Assembly: GCF_000003195.3 (NCBI RefSeq)
Contig: NC_012873.2
Span: 10,439,894 to 10,503,893 of the forward strand
DNA from: Sorghum bicolor
Lineage: Eukaryota; Streptophyta; Magnoliopsida; Poales; Poaceae
Length of the DNA stretch: 64,000 bases
Direction: 5' to 3'
Part shown: positions 1-12,012 of the stretch, piece by piece
Layout of the letters: the number at the start of each line of letters is the position of its first letter
Position numbering within the stretch: the first letter of the stretch is position 1
Notes under the pieces: generated by a model
What the model was told of the DNA's origin: nothing
The model's input: only the letters and a program-made list of their open reading frames with translations
Databases searched by the model: none
Translations under genes and position numbers: made by a program

Positions 1-516
1 ATTACATTAATTGTTGAATATGTTTTTATAAAAATATTGTTAATATTTTTTATGAACTTAGTCAAACTTAAAAAAGTTCAACCAGTACAAAATCCTACAT
101 AACTCTTTTTTGGGGGGTGTAGTTGTAGTGTGTTAGAGTAGCTACCCATGTTGCTGAATGGTACTCTAGATACATAAATTTTTAACTGTATATAGATATA
201 ATATATACCTAGGTGCATTGCAAATGCTATTTATCTAGAAAAAATCAGAATGACTTGCAATTTGCTGTGGATGGAGTATTAATTTAGGAAGAAGAAACAA
301 TAAAACCGAAGTTTGTGTAAGTGAGATATGATTTATGTAAGGCCGATTATTAGTTTAATTCTGGAAAAAGAGAAAGAGGTTTAATTAATGGTCTATTGCA
401 TTCCAATTCCATTGTATGAGATGGATGAGATGGGCCTAGGTTGACACTAGGCTTAGGTGTAGCACAAGGTGTTGTTGACATTTTCGTCCATAAGGAAATC
501 CTAGTAATTAGCCTAA
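1..516. other. AT-rich unassigned spacer
   Basis: No gene is supported here. The stretch is AT-rich, and the only longer open frame overlaps the MITE on its right and has no recognisable domain. The last three bases (TAA) are the target-site duplication of that MITE. Confidence 0.5.
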
Positions 517-893
517 GGGCACTTACAATATGGTAGTTTCTATCGATATTAATTACACTGCTACATAGGCAATTTGCTGATGTGGCAAGAGATTTAACGA
601 AGAGAGAAAAAAAATTCAAGAAACAAGAATCTGGGTCTTCACAGTTACCAATATCGTAGCCTATTGGGAGAGCGAATATTGTTTCTTCTATCACCACTTA
701 TGTCGTGTACTGTAGAAAATCTTGCACTAGAAAAGATGATTTCTTGATACGCCCATTGGGAGAGCGAATTCGTTTCATCTATCACCACTTATGTCGTGTA
801 CTGTAGAAAATCTTGCACTAGAAAAGATGATTTCTTGATACAATGTTCTATGTTATAGAAACTGCTAAATAGTTTCATATATTGGGAGTGCCC
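517..893. mobile_element. Tourist-type MITE, GGGCACT family
   Basis: The element starts GGGCACTTACAATAT and ends ATATTGGGAGTGCCC, an imperfect terminal inverted repeat, and is flanked on both sides by TAA (514-516, 894-896), the TWA duplication typical of PIF/Harbinger-derived Tourist MITEs. Related copies lie at 27112-27317 and 62822-63168. It carries an internal tandem duplication of about 91 bp and no coding capacity. Confidence 0.8.
663..841. repeat. 91-bp tandem duplication inside the MITE
   Basis: The block beginning ATTGGGAGAGCGAAT occurs at 663 and again at 754. Both copies continue through the same sequence ending TTTCTTGATAC with few differences. The single-unit equivalent is visible in reverse orientation in the related MITE near 62880-62930. 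Confidence 0.85.
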
Positions 894-1392
894 TAAGTGG
901 TTATGAATGCTGTTCCTTAGTTGCAGCTGCTGCAGACAATAGAAACAACTGCAGCAGTAGCTGCGAGCAAAACCTAAAATGGGGACGATGACAAACAATA
1001 TTGTTTTGACGTGTGGCACAACTATACAAGCTCATTAGCTTTGTTGGTATAAGAAGGGAGAGGCCAAGATGACAAATTGATTATGCTAGGTCCTAAAGTT
1101 AGAGTAACACTGCAGTGTGCGAACCATGGTCATCATAGTGAATTAGAAAACTATTGCTGTGAAAAATATACGCTGACATCTGAAACAAAACCTTTAGAAA
1201 CTGCATGCCAACCACACATTGAGAGACACAGGGAGAAAAAAAAAAGCTTTTTTAGTTGGTGTTATTACCACAAATGGCCATTTTACACACTAAAAATTTT
1301 GCACGGAAAAATCGATTGCACAGTAGATCTATCTAACTATTGTTGTGATTTTGGAGCCGGTGGATCACTAAGGCTTTGATTAGTTGTTTGCT
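894..1392. other. Unassigned spacer
   Basis: No recognisable gene. An open frame at 1077-1379 is AT-rich, carries no domain I recognise and is probably chance. Confidence 0.4.
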
Positions 1393-1635
1393 GGCCTTGT
1401 TTAGTTCCAAACTTTTTTTACAAAATGGACACTATAACACTTTCGTTTGTATTTGCTAAATATTGTCCAATTATAGATTAACTAGGCTCAAATGATTTGT
1501 CTCGCAAATTACAGGTAAACTATGTAATTAGTTATTTCTTTTATCTATATTTAATGTTCCATGCATGTGCCGTAAGATTCGATGTGACAGAAAATCTGAA
1601 ATTTTTGTAAAATTTTTTAGGAACTAAAATAGGCC
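1393..1635. mobile_element. Tourist-type MITE, GGCCTTGTTTAG family
   Basis: Left end GGCCTTGTTTAGTTCC, right end GGAACTAAAATAGGCC, with the family's conserved interior (a run around CTAGGCTCAAATGATTTGTCTCGCAAATTACAG). The flanking trinucleotides no longer match, so the target-site duplication has decayed. This family has ten or more copies in the window. Confidence 0.8.
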
Positions 1636-2255
1636 AGGTGGATCTGTATCCCTTATACAACTAAGAAGAACAAAACTAAGACTATTATTTCGTGCGACAT
1701 TTATTTTCGCTTTGTCCGTCCGCCCCTACCCCTCGCGATACCGCGCGTCGCATCCTCTCCTCCACTCCAAAACTTGCAAGATCTAGGCAGTAGCGAAGCC
1801 AGAAGCTTTTAAGAGTCCGGACAATTTTCATTAAGTAAAAATATTTAATTATAAAATTACATAATTATATATGAACATAATGAAAATTTTCTTTCAAATT
1901 TGGAAAGAAGCCCGGCCGGCCGCCCGGGGTGGCCGGGCGGTGGCTCCGCCAGTGGATCTAGGCACGAATCACGCTCCCTCCCATCGTGAGGATGCCTCTC
2001 CCCTGTGCCCCTCTCCCCGCGCGCGCCCTCACGCTGACACCGCCGCCTCCTCTCCCTCACCATCACGTATGCACCGTCGTCCTTGCTGTGTGTGCCCCTA
2101 CACTCTTCGTCTACACGAGCAACCGTGGTCGAGTTCCTCGATCCTCTATCGCGGATTTCTACCGGCCGCCACCTTTCAGCCGACGAGGACCAAGCCTACG
2201 AGCTCACACAGAGGTAAGGAGCCACCCACGAAGCTACGCCATGCTCGCGCGCGCG

Positions 2256-2291
<36 letters not shown>

Positions 2292-2309
2292 GAGTTTTCT
2301 ATACTTCCA
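1636..2309. other. Unassigned region with GC-rich patch and microsatellite
   Basis: A GC-rich patch (about 1905-2250) containing GGCCGGCCGCCCGGG-like palindromic sequence is followed by a compound microsatellite (GC, then TC, then TA repeats, about 2245-2292). Open frames through the patch exist on both strands but show no domain, so I call no gene. Confidence 0.4.
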
Positions 2310-3699
2310 GGAGTAGTTACTCCCCCCACTCAGCTTATTGGATTTTTGTAGACAATCAAAACCCGTTAAGCATTTTTTTCACTGTCGTTTGCATGCGTTC
2401 AATTTCTAAGGCCAACGGCCATTGTTGCAGCACCCATGTTTGCGGCAGTTTGTTTCAAAGTGAATGAATTATTGATGGATGCGTAGATGCCTTTCGTGAA
2501 TAAAGTATGGATACATACTTCAAAAAGAGAGTATATATTTACTCTTAACGTAAAATAGAGGAAGCAGTACGTGCACATACTTATTTAAATATGCATACTT
2601 GATTTTACGTGTGCATTACTCATTTTACGTGTACATGTGGCCCGTATATGCATATACGTTCAACACATAACTATCTATGGATAATATTTTATACATAATT
2701 TTTTTGTGCAGACTATCTAAACAGTATATATATACATGTTTCAAAGACTTGAGTATGTATGAATACTTTTTTTTCGTGTGTGTGCGCCTGCGCATGTGAC
2801 AGGGGGATGAGTATATGTGTACTTGGAGTATATACATACTACTTCGAGAATAAAATATCTGCATCTATTTTCATGTAGTATGTGTATATACTTCTTTGAA
2901 GGAGTATGTGTATATACTTTTTGTTTAATAAAAAGGAGTATAATACATACTATTTTGAGATTAAAATATCTGCCTCAGCTCCTATCAAGACGTACGTATG
3001 CACATGTACATACATATACATAAACGAATAAATGAGATGAGATGATATTACTCGGAAAAAACTACTAGTATGAACCAATACTAGTTCGATACCGGCACCA
3101 AAAGAGTAGGAGAAAATTTTATAACATATTTATATAATACTACTTTGGGAAAAGAAAATGCAGTACACATTATTTGTTACTGTGATGTAACGTGAAAAAG
3201 TACCCAATAATACAAGAGTATTGAAGGAAGTATCAAGTGATACTTTAATCCAAAGAAAAAAAGTATTCATGGATACTTAAATATATAAAAAATATCAATT
3301 GATCGATCTGATCTCATCTAGAAATAAATAAGACAGGCTTGTTGTCACCATCTCTCTCATCACGGCGATGATGCATTGCAGACGGGATACCTGGCAGCGC
3401 AGTGATCGGTGATGCAACCTGGACGGGATCCTGGTGGCGTAGCGATCGACAATGCAATGTAGACTCGATGCGGCACATGCTCCAATCCCATACCAGCTCC
3501 TCGAACTCTCAAAGGGATCTCCAGAAATAACAGATGCGATGCAAAAGGCCGGGTAACTGATTTATATATAACGAACGGGAAATTAGGATCGTTGGTTCTT
3601 AACGGGTTTTCTGATACACATCCGGTATCCATTTGAAAGAGTATTGGCGTGAGTAGGCAAGCCTAAAGTATATGGTTAGCAGGAGGGAGTAACTACTCC
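2310..3699. mobile_element. Candidate DNA transposon with AGTAT-rich interior
   Basis: GGAGTAGTTACTCCC at 2310-2324 is the exact reverse complement of GGGAGTAACTACTCC at 3685-3699, so the 1.39-kb span is bounded by inverted repeats. The interior is unusually rich in AGTAT/ATACT and has two imperfect copies, about 113 bp apart, of a segment around 2830-2975 ending AAAATATCTGC. No transposase is visible and no clear target-site duplication was found. The class is unknown. Confidence 0.4.
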
Positions 3700-4879
3700 T
3701 AGGGAGTAGGAAAAATTTACCATACAACAACAGTCGTCGCTGTCTCCCTGTTGGCAAGGACCTATCGTGGAACCGTTTCTGCCGCCAAGAACCACCCCAT
3801 CGAGTTTGTGACCTCGTCACTAAGTCGTGCTCTCCTGAACCACAGCCAGAGATCAAGCTCGCCAGTGTGCCATCCATGGCCATCGGCCTTCTAGAAGTTT
3901 CCAGCCATCCATGACGATCTAGTCTAGTTGGCGTCGTGAACAATCCTGCATGGTCTTCTCAAGATTGTCACTTGCCTGTATGGTCTTCTCCAGATTATTT
4001 TGTTCCCCTTTTCTGCATTGGAGACAGATGCAATGGCACCACCATGTGTTTGCTGAAATGCCCTAAAGGTAATATACGATACAAGTTCTGGTTTTTGAAG
4101 GATTGTGTGTTTGAGACGGATTTGACTACTTCCTTGCATTTCTGTCTAAATTAGAGTGTGAGGCATCAGTGAATCATCAATCTTCCCCACCTCGAGCATT
4201 ATTAATTTATAAAACAGCGATAAAACATCAATAGATTTTTATAAAAAAGTTTCCCTATTCTGCTCCAAAGTAAAACTACAAAGTGCAATTTCCTATCATC
4301 TATCCAGCACTTAGAGAGACCCCATGGATCACCATAACACAATTAAGGTATGCATATAGGTTAATCGAAGCTGCAGTGATATCCTGTAGAAATACATTGT
4401 TTGATTTGAAATGATATATGTAGCCTCATATGTTGCAAGTACAAATTAATTTCTACAGTTACTTTTTTGCAACATATAAGGGCAATTGACTATAACTTTT
4501 CGGACACAGGTTATCGATACTAGAAGAAGACCTCCACATCACTTCTAACTTTTTTAATATTCTCTTAATAGGCATTATCTGTTTTGAATTCTTTCACCAA
4601 TATCTTGAAGAGAACATATGCATGATGAAGATTTTGTGTTTCAACCAAAAGCTACAACTGGATCTGTTAACATGTGGAAACTATCAAAAATATGAGTGAG
4701 TGGATCTCACCATTTTTGGCGCTAGAAATGCTTGCTGCCTATTTTAGCTATTCCAGTTGTCAGCAATTAGAATGTTTCATTGTTGTCCTTGCGGATGGAA
4801 ATCAGACATACATCTTGGAACCGGACAGTTTCTGCTTTGACCTATCTGTCAAGAGATGCACTGACAAGGTTGCAGCTTA
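3700..4879. other. Unassigned region with exon-like fragments
   Basis: Short open segments, for example 3950-4070 and 4680-4880 on +, end near plausible GT donor sites, such as AAAG followed by GTAATAT near 4069. They have no recognisable domain and do not join into a gene model that I can defend. They may be remnants of a host gene. Confidence 0.25.
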
Positions 4880-5111
4880 GGCCTTGTTTAGTTTCCAAAA
4901 AATTTTAAGATTCTCCGTCACATCAAATTTTACGGCAGATGCATGAAGCATTAAATATAGATAAAAAAGATAACTAATTGCATAGTTTACCTGTAATTTG
5001 CGAGACGAATCTTTTGAGCCTAGTTAGTCTATGATTAGACAATAATTGTCAAATAAAAACGAAAGTGCTACAGTAGCGAAATCCAAATTTTTTCGTGAAC
5101 TAAACAAGGCC
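4880..5111. mobile_element. Tourist-type MITE, GGCCTTGTTTAG family
   Basis: Ends GGCCTTGTTTAGTTTCC and GAACTAAACAAGGCC form a terminal inverted repeat. The interior contains the conserved TAATTTGCGAGACGAATC block. Flanks TTA and TAG only partly preserve the TWA duplication. Confidence 0.85.
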
Positions 5112-5740
5112 TAGTTACAATAAGCTATTACAACTATTGTATTGTTAGTTTGATAATAGTTTTGAGATAGTAACATATATCTGTGGTCCAGAAATGATCT
5201 TGACCTTTTTATTGTAGCAAATTCCATACATGATGTGCATATTTCAAAATAAAGTTCACTGGATTATTGTGTGTTGGTATTTTTAAGGGGACTCTACATA
5301 GTTAGCATCCGAGGACGTAAAGGCCACCATCTAGAACAAAACTGTACCATATGAACAATGCAAAGCTTCATCATAACTTGACTCTTCCTGCACAACTTCC
5401 TTCTGGTGTTGATCTTCCTTCATGTACAGGTAGATTTCTCTGTCTGGAGCAGGTAAGTTTGATTAAGAATATGCCACCTGTCTTAATCACTATACTTCAA
5501 CCTGAATTCAGTCAAATTTGTGTATTGTAGTATTTGAAAAATTATTATAGCATTCCTTTAAATTTCCATTCATCATATGGATCAGCTCAATCAGATCTAA
5601 CAAGCCTCCTATTTAACAATGATGTGCTTGCGACACTGGTGATTGATCAAGTATCTTCTAAATAAATTTTCCAAAGACATCTAATAAATTGTAGTAAATG
5701 GTGTGCTCATGACACTGTCCAATTGTTTTAGCTGCCCCTG
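5112..5740. other. Unassigned spacer left of the Gypsy LTR
   Basis: No gene is supported. A segment near 5370-5455 on + reads as a short exon-like frame ending before GTAAG but has no recognisable domain. The sequence ends at the start of the LTR. Confidence 0.3.
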
Positions 5741-8565
5741 TGTAACACCCGAAAAATTCACATTCAAAAATCACTCGTATTAAAAATTATTTTCCAAATA
5801 TATTTCAAAAAAACTATTTTCAAATTATAGTATCTCCATCCAATTTATTTTCATCCATTCCAGTTATCCATCTTCAAATATATCCAGCACAACATGACAT
5901 CAGCATCATATGTCCGCTACTCATCCCTCTCGCTCTGCCCGATATCCGGCAACGACGCGTGCGCCGACCCCACCACTATCAGCACCGCAGCGCACTCACG
6001 CCTGGCCCCCTCGCCGAGCGCACTCGTTCGCGCGCGCACCACGACATGTGGGCCCCACCTCTTGTCTTATCCCTGCTCCTCTTTTGCTGTACAAAAAGAT
6101 AGCAAGTCGCAACACTCAACTAGGCACCATCTATATTTTTTCGCGCACAAATAACAGCAAGTACCAGCAAGCTTACATACAAGAAAGCATAGCAGTGCAC
6201 CCACACACACGAATATATCTCATGCATGCATGACAAGCATGCACCGACCATTTGCATGCACCTGCATGCAAGGACACGATGATTAGGCATTATCCATTTG
6301 CATGCACCGTGCATGCAAATGAGACATCGTCCTTCGTATACAATTAGACACCGACCATGCGCTACAGTCTCATTTTTAATGGCAATGAGTTGAGCACTCT
6401 GGCCTATAAAAGGCACTCCCGGGTGCTCACTCTCAACACCCAGAGCAGCACGTTCACTCACGCTCGCTCACACGCTCACTCGCTCTCACTTTGCGTATAC
6501 CGTATACGGCCATACGCACAAGCCGAGCTCGACTGTCGTCGCAAATGAGCATCTCCTTGCTCTTGTCTGTCTTTCCGTAGTATTTTTTCTATATTTCTCC
6601 TTGTATTTGTCTGTACCGATTCACCGTCATAAACTCCACAAATTGAACCATGACATACAGAAGAGCTCTAATGATCCCTGCTAATTTCTCTCTTCTCATG
6701 CATATGTGGGCCATAAGCATTAACTCCACCAAATAGTACATGCATGCATGCACTACCAGCCAAGCAAATGCCCACGTGAAGCATCCATTCCTTAATCATC
6801 GTTAGCCTTTTTCGCATGATTAAATTTCGGCCATTTCAAAAATACCACATGCTAACTCTGATTTCAATAATTCTTTTTCCTAAATTCATCAAAAATCATG
6901 ATCTACCTCCCATATTAATTTTATGATTTTTGGAGCTTATTTGAATTTATATGATTATTTATCTGTGCTTGTTGTCTGTGTCATTCGTCGCATATTTTAG
7001 CTGACGGAGTAAACGAGCCGGAAAATGCACACGTTGGAGACGAGTACCGTGAGTTTGACGCCGAGGACCCGGACTGTCAGCAGGAGTTTGCCGAGGACGC
7101 CGACGGAGGCAAGTCCAATCGATTCCCTTTGATGCATATTGATCCTATGTTTACACACAACCTGTAGAAGCCGTTTTAAATATTGCATGTACGGTATATG
7201 TACGAAGTATTTTTGCTGCTTAGTTAAAATCTATTGAATAACCATCCTTGAATTGATATTACCCGGTAATTGTCTTGTTCGAACCTAGGAACAAATAATA
7301 TGCTATGACAGAAATATTATTATTTAGTATGCTTAGGACTCATCGCTATATTTTTTCAAATATAATAATTTTAAATGTAAAAGGTGTGAGTGGTGAAAAT
7401 AAATTGTGGGTATTGTGAAAAGGGTAATGAACAAGTTATAGATGTGATCACTATAGAGATGAGGCGGATGCGATCCCTGTTGGGGATGCCTTGGTGTTGT
7501 GGCTTATAACTTGCGGGGTTAAGCGTGAAGATATCCGCCTTGTCTCGATTAAGGACTGAGTTGATGATTCATCTTGCCTAACTCATTTATCGTACAACCA
7601 CTCGTCTTGCATGGGAAAGGCTTAGTCTAAATCCCTCTAGTTAGTATGACAATCATCTGGAGGCAGGTGTGCAACGGGACACTAAGTGATGTATGTGAAA
7701 TTGTAGAAATATATGAAAAGAGCTTTGTGAATTATTGTGGTATCATGAGATGTGGCCTTAGTGTTCCCGTGGTGAGCGCCATTACTTAGCTATGGAGAGT
7801 AATGACTTTGATGGATCTGTGCTTGCACGACGGTGTAAGTTATGGTATCCTACTTGTGGGAAAAGTGTACAACCTCTGCAGAGTGTAAATCTATCTGGAT
7901 AGCCGTGTCCGTGGTCTCGGACGGGTTATGGTTTGGTTTCAACAACTAGATGGGTTGGGACGAGTGAAAACATGAGAGTGAGTGTGATTTTGGAAATAAA
8001 TGGTTGACTGCCATTGTGTTGTGGGAATAAGGGTTCAACAACACTTAAAATTGTGATCAAACTTCCATTTTCAAAAATACTATCCTATGTGGAAAAGGAG
8101 GTCTTTTACAACAATATTTGTGAAATGAAACCTTGTATGTGAAAAAAATAGCTTTATGCAAATAAAACTATGCCTCATCTTTGATTTACCCATATGCATA
8201 TATATTGTTATCCCCTTCCGTAGGGTAAGGTTCGATTTGCTGAGTACTTTGTACTCACCCTTGCTTTATTAAACAGAGGAAGATCCGGACTTCGATCCCG
8301 AAATGGCGTTCGAGTAAGGTCGTGTCTGCACCCAACTAAGCCTGTGGCATTAGGACTCATCAGATGTTCGGTTCTGATATCGTTTGTTTCTAGGTCCTTT
8401 GGACCTATGTTGTATTTTAGTGTCTTAATATTATAGCGTGCCTTCATTGTCCACGCTTATCGAGACTACTGCGCTGAAACTTATCTGATGTAATAAATGT
8501 GTTACTAGCCTCCTGGGACTAGTATTGTATCACATTTGAGTTCCTGGTTTACCAGGGGCGCTTCA
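5741..8565 (+). repeat. 5' long terminal repeat of the Gypsy element
   Basis: Starts TGTAACACCCG and ends GCGCTTCA two bases before the primer binding site, giving an LTR of about 2.8 kb with TG...CA termini. It contains a core promoter at 6404 and GC-rich sequence around 5930-6060. The open frames inside (for example 5910-6233) have no domain and are not called as genes. Confidence 0.8.
6404..6412 (+). promoter_or_regulatory. TATA box of the Gypsy LTR promoter
   Basis: CTATAAAAG in a GC-flanked context (GGCCTATAAAAGGC), about 660 bp into the LTR and followed by a CT/CA-rich stretch expected around the transcription start. It probably marks the U3/R boundary region. Confidence 0.65.
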
Positions 8566-8567
8566 GG

Positions 8568-8580
8568 TGGTATCAAAGCC
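8568..8580 (+). promoter_or_regulatory. Primer binding site, initiator tRNA-Met type
   Basis: TGGTATCAAAGCC lies two bases after the LTR end. It matches the usual plant LTR-retrotransposon site TGGTATCAGAGCC, complementary to the 3' end of initiator tRNA-Met, with one difference. It fixes the right boundary of the 5' LTR and the + orientation. Confidence 0.85.
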
Positions 8581-8710
8581 GTAGTTGGCTGTAGGACGCA
8601 ATCTTAGGCTTTTCTGGACCAGTATTTTACTAAATAAACGTATTTTACAAAAGTTCTTACGCTCTTCCCTCTATTTAAAAAAAATATTTACTCTCATCTA
8701 TGTCTCTCAA

Positions 8711-9625
8711 ATGGCAGAAGGAGTTTGGACTAGCAGTTACTGTCTAAATATAGATGGCTTTCCCAAGCTCTTGTATGCTACCATGCAGAAACTTGGAATC
8801 AAGGATCGCCCAGAATATGAAGGCAGAGAATATGAAGAGCATGAGACCGAGCGGTGTGAAGTTACCGTCTATATTGGGAAAAGTGAGGACTTCCCTAACA
8901 TAGCTGAAGCTTGGAGTATGACTGCGACCGGATTTCGGTTTGCAGATACATATCAAGTCGTCGCCCGCAAAGCCTTGAGGTACCTATGCCAGATCTACGA
9001 GAAGCCCATCACCCGTACACCCATGAGGTTCTTTGCACCTGATGAAAAAGACCGACCAGTTTGGAGGACTCGCATGGAGCTCTTGCAAGGACGTTACTCA
9101 CTTGAAGATGACCCAACTGTGGTATTCATGACCACATACCTACTTGCTCTAGATAAGCAATATGATGAGCAGGCCTCAGAGTTAAGGAAGTGCATCCATC
9201 GTGCAGAGGAAGCCAAGATCATAGTTAGAAAGCTCCATGTGCAGCTTGCGGAAGCTCAGGCCCAAGTAGCTACAACCGAGAGTCGTGAAACTGCCATTGC
9301 TGAAGTCTTGAAGACAGCTGAAGACCACCATGCTCAGGAGTTGAAGGATGCCTACCTTATCACCAGGATCAAAAGAAGGATGTTAGCAGTGGAAGACCAA
9401 GAGCCCATAATCCTAAAAGGAATCCCAATCATGTCCCTAGAAACCAAAAGAAAAATGGACATAGAAGGGCCTTCAGCTCCCCCACCCACAGAAACCTCTC
9501 ATGAAGCTTTAGAGTTGGAGTCCACTAAGGAAGAAGGATTTCCCCTCCTCACCCAGCCACCACCAAAAGAAGATGGTGACCCACCTCTTAGCCCAAAGGA
9601 AGAACCACAGATGCCAAAAGCATGA
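8711..9625 (+). CDS. Accessory ORF between PBS and gag of the Gypsy element
   Basis: An open frame of 304 codons from ATG 8711 (MAEGVWTSS); the frame stays open upstream to 8585, but that stretch overlaps the leader next to the PBS, so the inner ATG is preferred. It precedes gag by about 340 bp and is in no frame overlap with it. The N-terminal half (to about residue 160) looks globular; about residues 160-225 form a likely coiled coil rich in E, A, K and R (ASELRKCIHRAEEAKI); the C-terminal tail is acidic and proline-rich. I see no zinc knuckle, protease or RT motif. I recall similar predicted proteins attached to grass retrotransposons but cannot name a family. Function unknown; possibly an accessory structural or regulatory protein (inference). 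Confidence 0.65.
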   Translation: MAEGVWTSSYCLNIDGFPKLLYATMQKLGIKDRPEYEGREYEEHETERCEVTVYIGKSEDFPNIAEAWSMTATGFRFADTYQVVARKALRYLCQIYEKPITRTPMRFFAPDEKDRPVWRTRMELLQGRYSLEDDPTVVFMTTYLLALDKQYDEQASELRKCIHRAEEAKIIVRKLHVQLAEAQAQVATTESRETAIAEVLKTAEDHHAQELKDAYLITRIKRRMLAVEDQEPIILKGIPIMSLETKRKMDIEGPSAPPPTETSHEALELESTKEEGFPLLTQPPPKEDGDPPLSPKEEPQMPKA

Positions 9626-9966
9626 TCCACCTCAACACCAAGGGAATGAAGCCGTTCCGTCCGAAGAAGTTGAATATTAGTATCACCTAGTTCCTCCTTT
9701 TTGTCTTGGGGAAGTGAAGTTTACTTCACTTTTGTTCAACCCCCAAAGTAGATGAATCGTATTGTAGTACGCTTATTTCCTCCATTACTATGTTGTAAAC
9801 CGCCCTCTTATTCAAAAATATATATTTGTGCTTGTTGGTTGTGCTAAATAATTGAGTGCTCTATGTTGTTCCCTTACGGGATAGCAAGTCTTAAAACTTG
9901 CACCTTTTTAAAATATAACGTCTTAACAAAAAAACAACATCACTCAATAGATCTAACCCTTATCTA

Positions 9967-12012
9967 ATGCTTTCTCATCTTAACCAACAGATGCCTCCTA
10001 AACCAGCTACCCGCTCTCAACCAAGTGGTCGTGCAGCTAGTAGACAAAGCCAAAATCCAAATGGAAGTCAAGCCAATGCAAATGTTGATGGTATTAATGA
10101 AGATGAAGTGAGTGAGATTAGGAACCATAACGAAGGAGATGACTTTCCCCCTCCTCTAGCAATTGACTTAGCACAAGTCATGGCAACTCAGACTCGCCTT
10201 CTGGAGACCTTGGCTCAAGGCATGAACCGCCCTAGGAACAATCGTGGAGTCGGAGTCCAAGACAAGATGATTGAGTTCATGAGGCTTAAGCCACCCACCT
10301 TTACTGGATCTGACAACTCCATGGAAGCAGATGATTGGCTTAAGGTGATTGAAAGGAAGTTGGACACAATCCACTACGATGGAAGGGATAGAGTTCTGCT
10401 AGCATCTCATCAGCTGACAGGAATTGCCCTTTCTTGGTGGGAAGCCTATAGTGGAGCTGTGGACAATGCCAACACGATCACATGGGAAGAATTTGTGGAT
10501 GAATTTTGTCGGTACCACATTCCAGATGGGATCATGAAGCTGAAAGCTCATGAATTTCGCAACTTGAAGCAAGGAAATAAAACTCTAAGTGAATACATCT
10601 TCCAATTCACTGAGTTGTCTCGCTATGCCCCAGAATTGGTCAACACTGATGCCAAGAAGCAGACAAAGTTCATAGAAGGATTGACCTGTGAGCTTAGAAC
10701 CCTCATGACCCCACAGATCTATCCAGACTTCAACACCTTGATGAACAGGACCATTCTGACTGATGTGGCCAAGACTGAAGAAAGGAAAGAGAACAAGCGC
10801 AAGTTTCTAGAGCGCAAGGTTCAAGATGGTGCTAGATCCCAGAGGCTGAAAACCTTTAGCCAACCAAGCCAGCGGACTCAAGTCCCAATGCAGTTTCGCT
10901 CTCCTGCTAGTGTCTCTAATAACCAAATGCAGTCATCATATCAGTCCAAGACAACCTATCAGAATCAAACTTATGGCAAGACTCAACAGAACAGCACTGG
11001 TCAAGTCACAAACAATGTCAGAACTTGCTTTAATTGCCATGAGACTGGACACTATATTGCCAACTGTCCCTACAAGAACAACCCACCAGCAGTATCCACT
11101 CAGTTCCACACTATTAATGGACCAAGACCTGCAGTGTCTGGAGTCAACCGTGGTTTCCCTCGCAACAATAGCAACACTAACAATAATAGCCAGATGATGA
11201 AGCAACCTCAACAATCCTATGGTAGAGCTCGTGTCAACCATATTCATGCTCAGGATGCTCAGACTGCTTCAGGAGTGGTACTTGGTGAGTTCTTAGTCAA
11301 TTTAGTACTTGCAACAGTATTATTTGATTCTGGAGCATCACATTCATTCATATCATCAAGTTTTGTTGAGAAGCATCAAATACTCACAGTACTACTAAAG
11401 TTACCCCTAATAACCCGAACATCTGGGTCTGACATCAAATGTCATCAAGGTTGTTCAAATGTAAGGATCATTCTAAGTGGGGTAGTTTTTTTAGCGGATT
11501 TAGTAGTGCTCAAGTCCAAAGGAATAGATGTTATCCTTGGAATGGATTGGTTAACCAGACACAATGGAATTATTAGTTGTGCAACCAAGGAACTATCATT
11601 AGTTAACCATGAAGGGATTAAAGTGAAATGCCAAACCCGAGGGTCTAAAGTTAATCCAATGGTCTTCAACTTGGATGCAAGGACCATAGAGGAAGTACCA
11701 ATAGTGCAAGAATACCCTGATGTATTCCCTGAGGAACTACCTGGAATGCCACCAGACAGGGATATAGAGTTCATCATTGATCTTATCCCCGGGACTGCCC
11801 CCATAGCCAAGAGACCTTACAGAATGGCTCCGGCAGAGTTAGCTAAACTGAAAGAGCAGCTAAGAGAATTGCAGCAGAAAGGTTATAGCAGACCTAGTTC
11901 TTCACCATGGGGAGCCCCAGTCTTGTTTGTGAAGAAGAAAGATGGAAGTATGAGGATGTGTGTGGATTATAGGTCCCTAAATGAAGTCACCATCAAGAAT
12001 AATCAAGAATAA
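9967..12012 (+). CDS. Gypsy gag-protease-(truncated RT) polyprotein
   Basis: Frame of 681 residues; the true start may be the second Met at 9991 (MPPKPATR), a common Gypsy Gag N-terminus. Gag core about residues 110-270 (LSWWEAYSG, the WEEF/EF..YH region, FIEGL). A CCHC zinc knuckle at about 354-367 ([14 protein letters not shown]). Retropepsin with the DSG active site at Asp454 ([12 protein letters not shown]). The linker [12 protein letters not shown] leads to the RT N-terminus ([33 protein letters not shown]). It then stops after the first conserved RT block, so the catalytic YxDD block, RNase H and integrase are missing and the element cannot be autonomous. No internal stop or frameshift was seen in the part that remains. 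Confidence 0.9.
   Translation: MLSHLNQQMPPKPATRSQPSGRAASRQSQNPNGSQANANVDGINEDEVSEIRNHNEGDDFPPPLAIDLAQVMATQTRLLETLAQGMNRPRNNRGVGVQDKMIEFMRLKPPTFTGSDNSMEADDWLKVIERKLDTIHYDGRDRVLLASHQLTGIALSWWEAYSGAVDNANTITWEEFVDEFCRYHIPDGIMKLKAHEFRNLKQGNKTLSEYIFQFTELSRYAPELVNTDAKKQTKFIEGLTCELRTLMTPQIYPDFNTLMNRTILTDVAKTEERKENKRKFLERKVQDGARSQRLKTFSQPSQRTQVPMQFRSPASVSNNQMQSSYQSKTTYQNQTYGKTQQNSTGQVTNNVRTCFNCHETGHYIANCPYKNNPPAVSTQFHTINGPRPAVSGVNRGFPRNNSNTNNNSQMMKQPQQSYGRARVNHIHAQDAQTASGVVLGEFLVNLVLATVLFDSGASHSFISSSFVEKHQILTVLLKLPLITRTSGSDIKCHQGCSNVRIILSGVVFLADLVVLKSKGIDVILGMDWLTRHNGIISCATKELSLVNHEGIKVKCQTRGSKVNPMVFNLDARTIEEVPIVQEYPDVFPEELPGMPPDRDIEFIIDLIPGTAPIAKRPYRMAPAELAKLKEQLRELQQKGYSRPSSSPWGAPVLFVKKKDGSMRMCVDYRSLNEVTIKNNQE

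Larger units (their letters stand above)
5741..12012 (+). mobile_element. 5' half of a Gypsy (Ty3) LTR retrotransposon
   Basis: Order on +: 5' LTR (5741-8565), primer binding site, an accessory ORF, then gag-protease with the beginning of reverse transcriptase. The coding frame ends at 12012 within the RT domain; the rest of RT, RNase H, integrase, polypurine tract and 3' LTR are absent, and sequence after 12012 is unrelated. The junction has a short repeat (AATCAAGAAT), suggesting a deletion. The protease-RT linker is typical of chromovirus Gypsy elements of the Tekay/Del type (inference). No matching target-site duplication can be checked because the right end is lost. Confidence 0.85.

Noticed and set aside
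2485..3330. CRISPR-like or satellite array
   Set aside because: The repeated words are short, irregularly spaced and in both orientations, and the DNA is plant nuclear. A transposon-like reading fits better.
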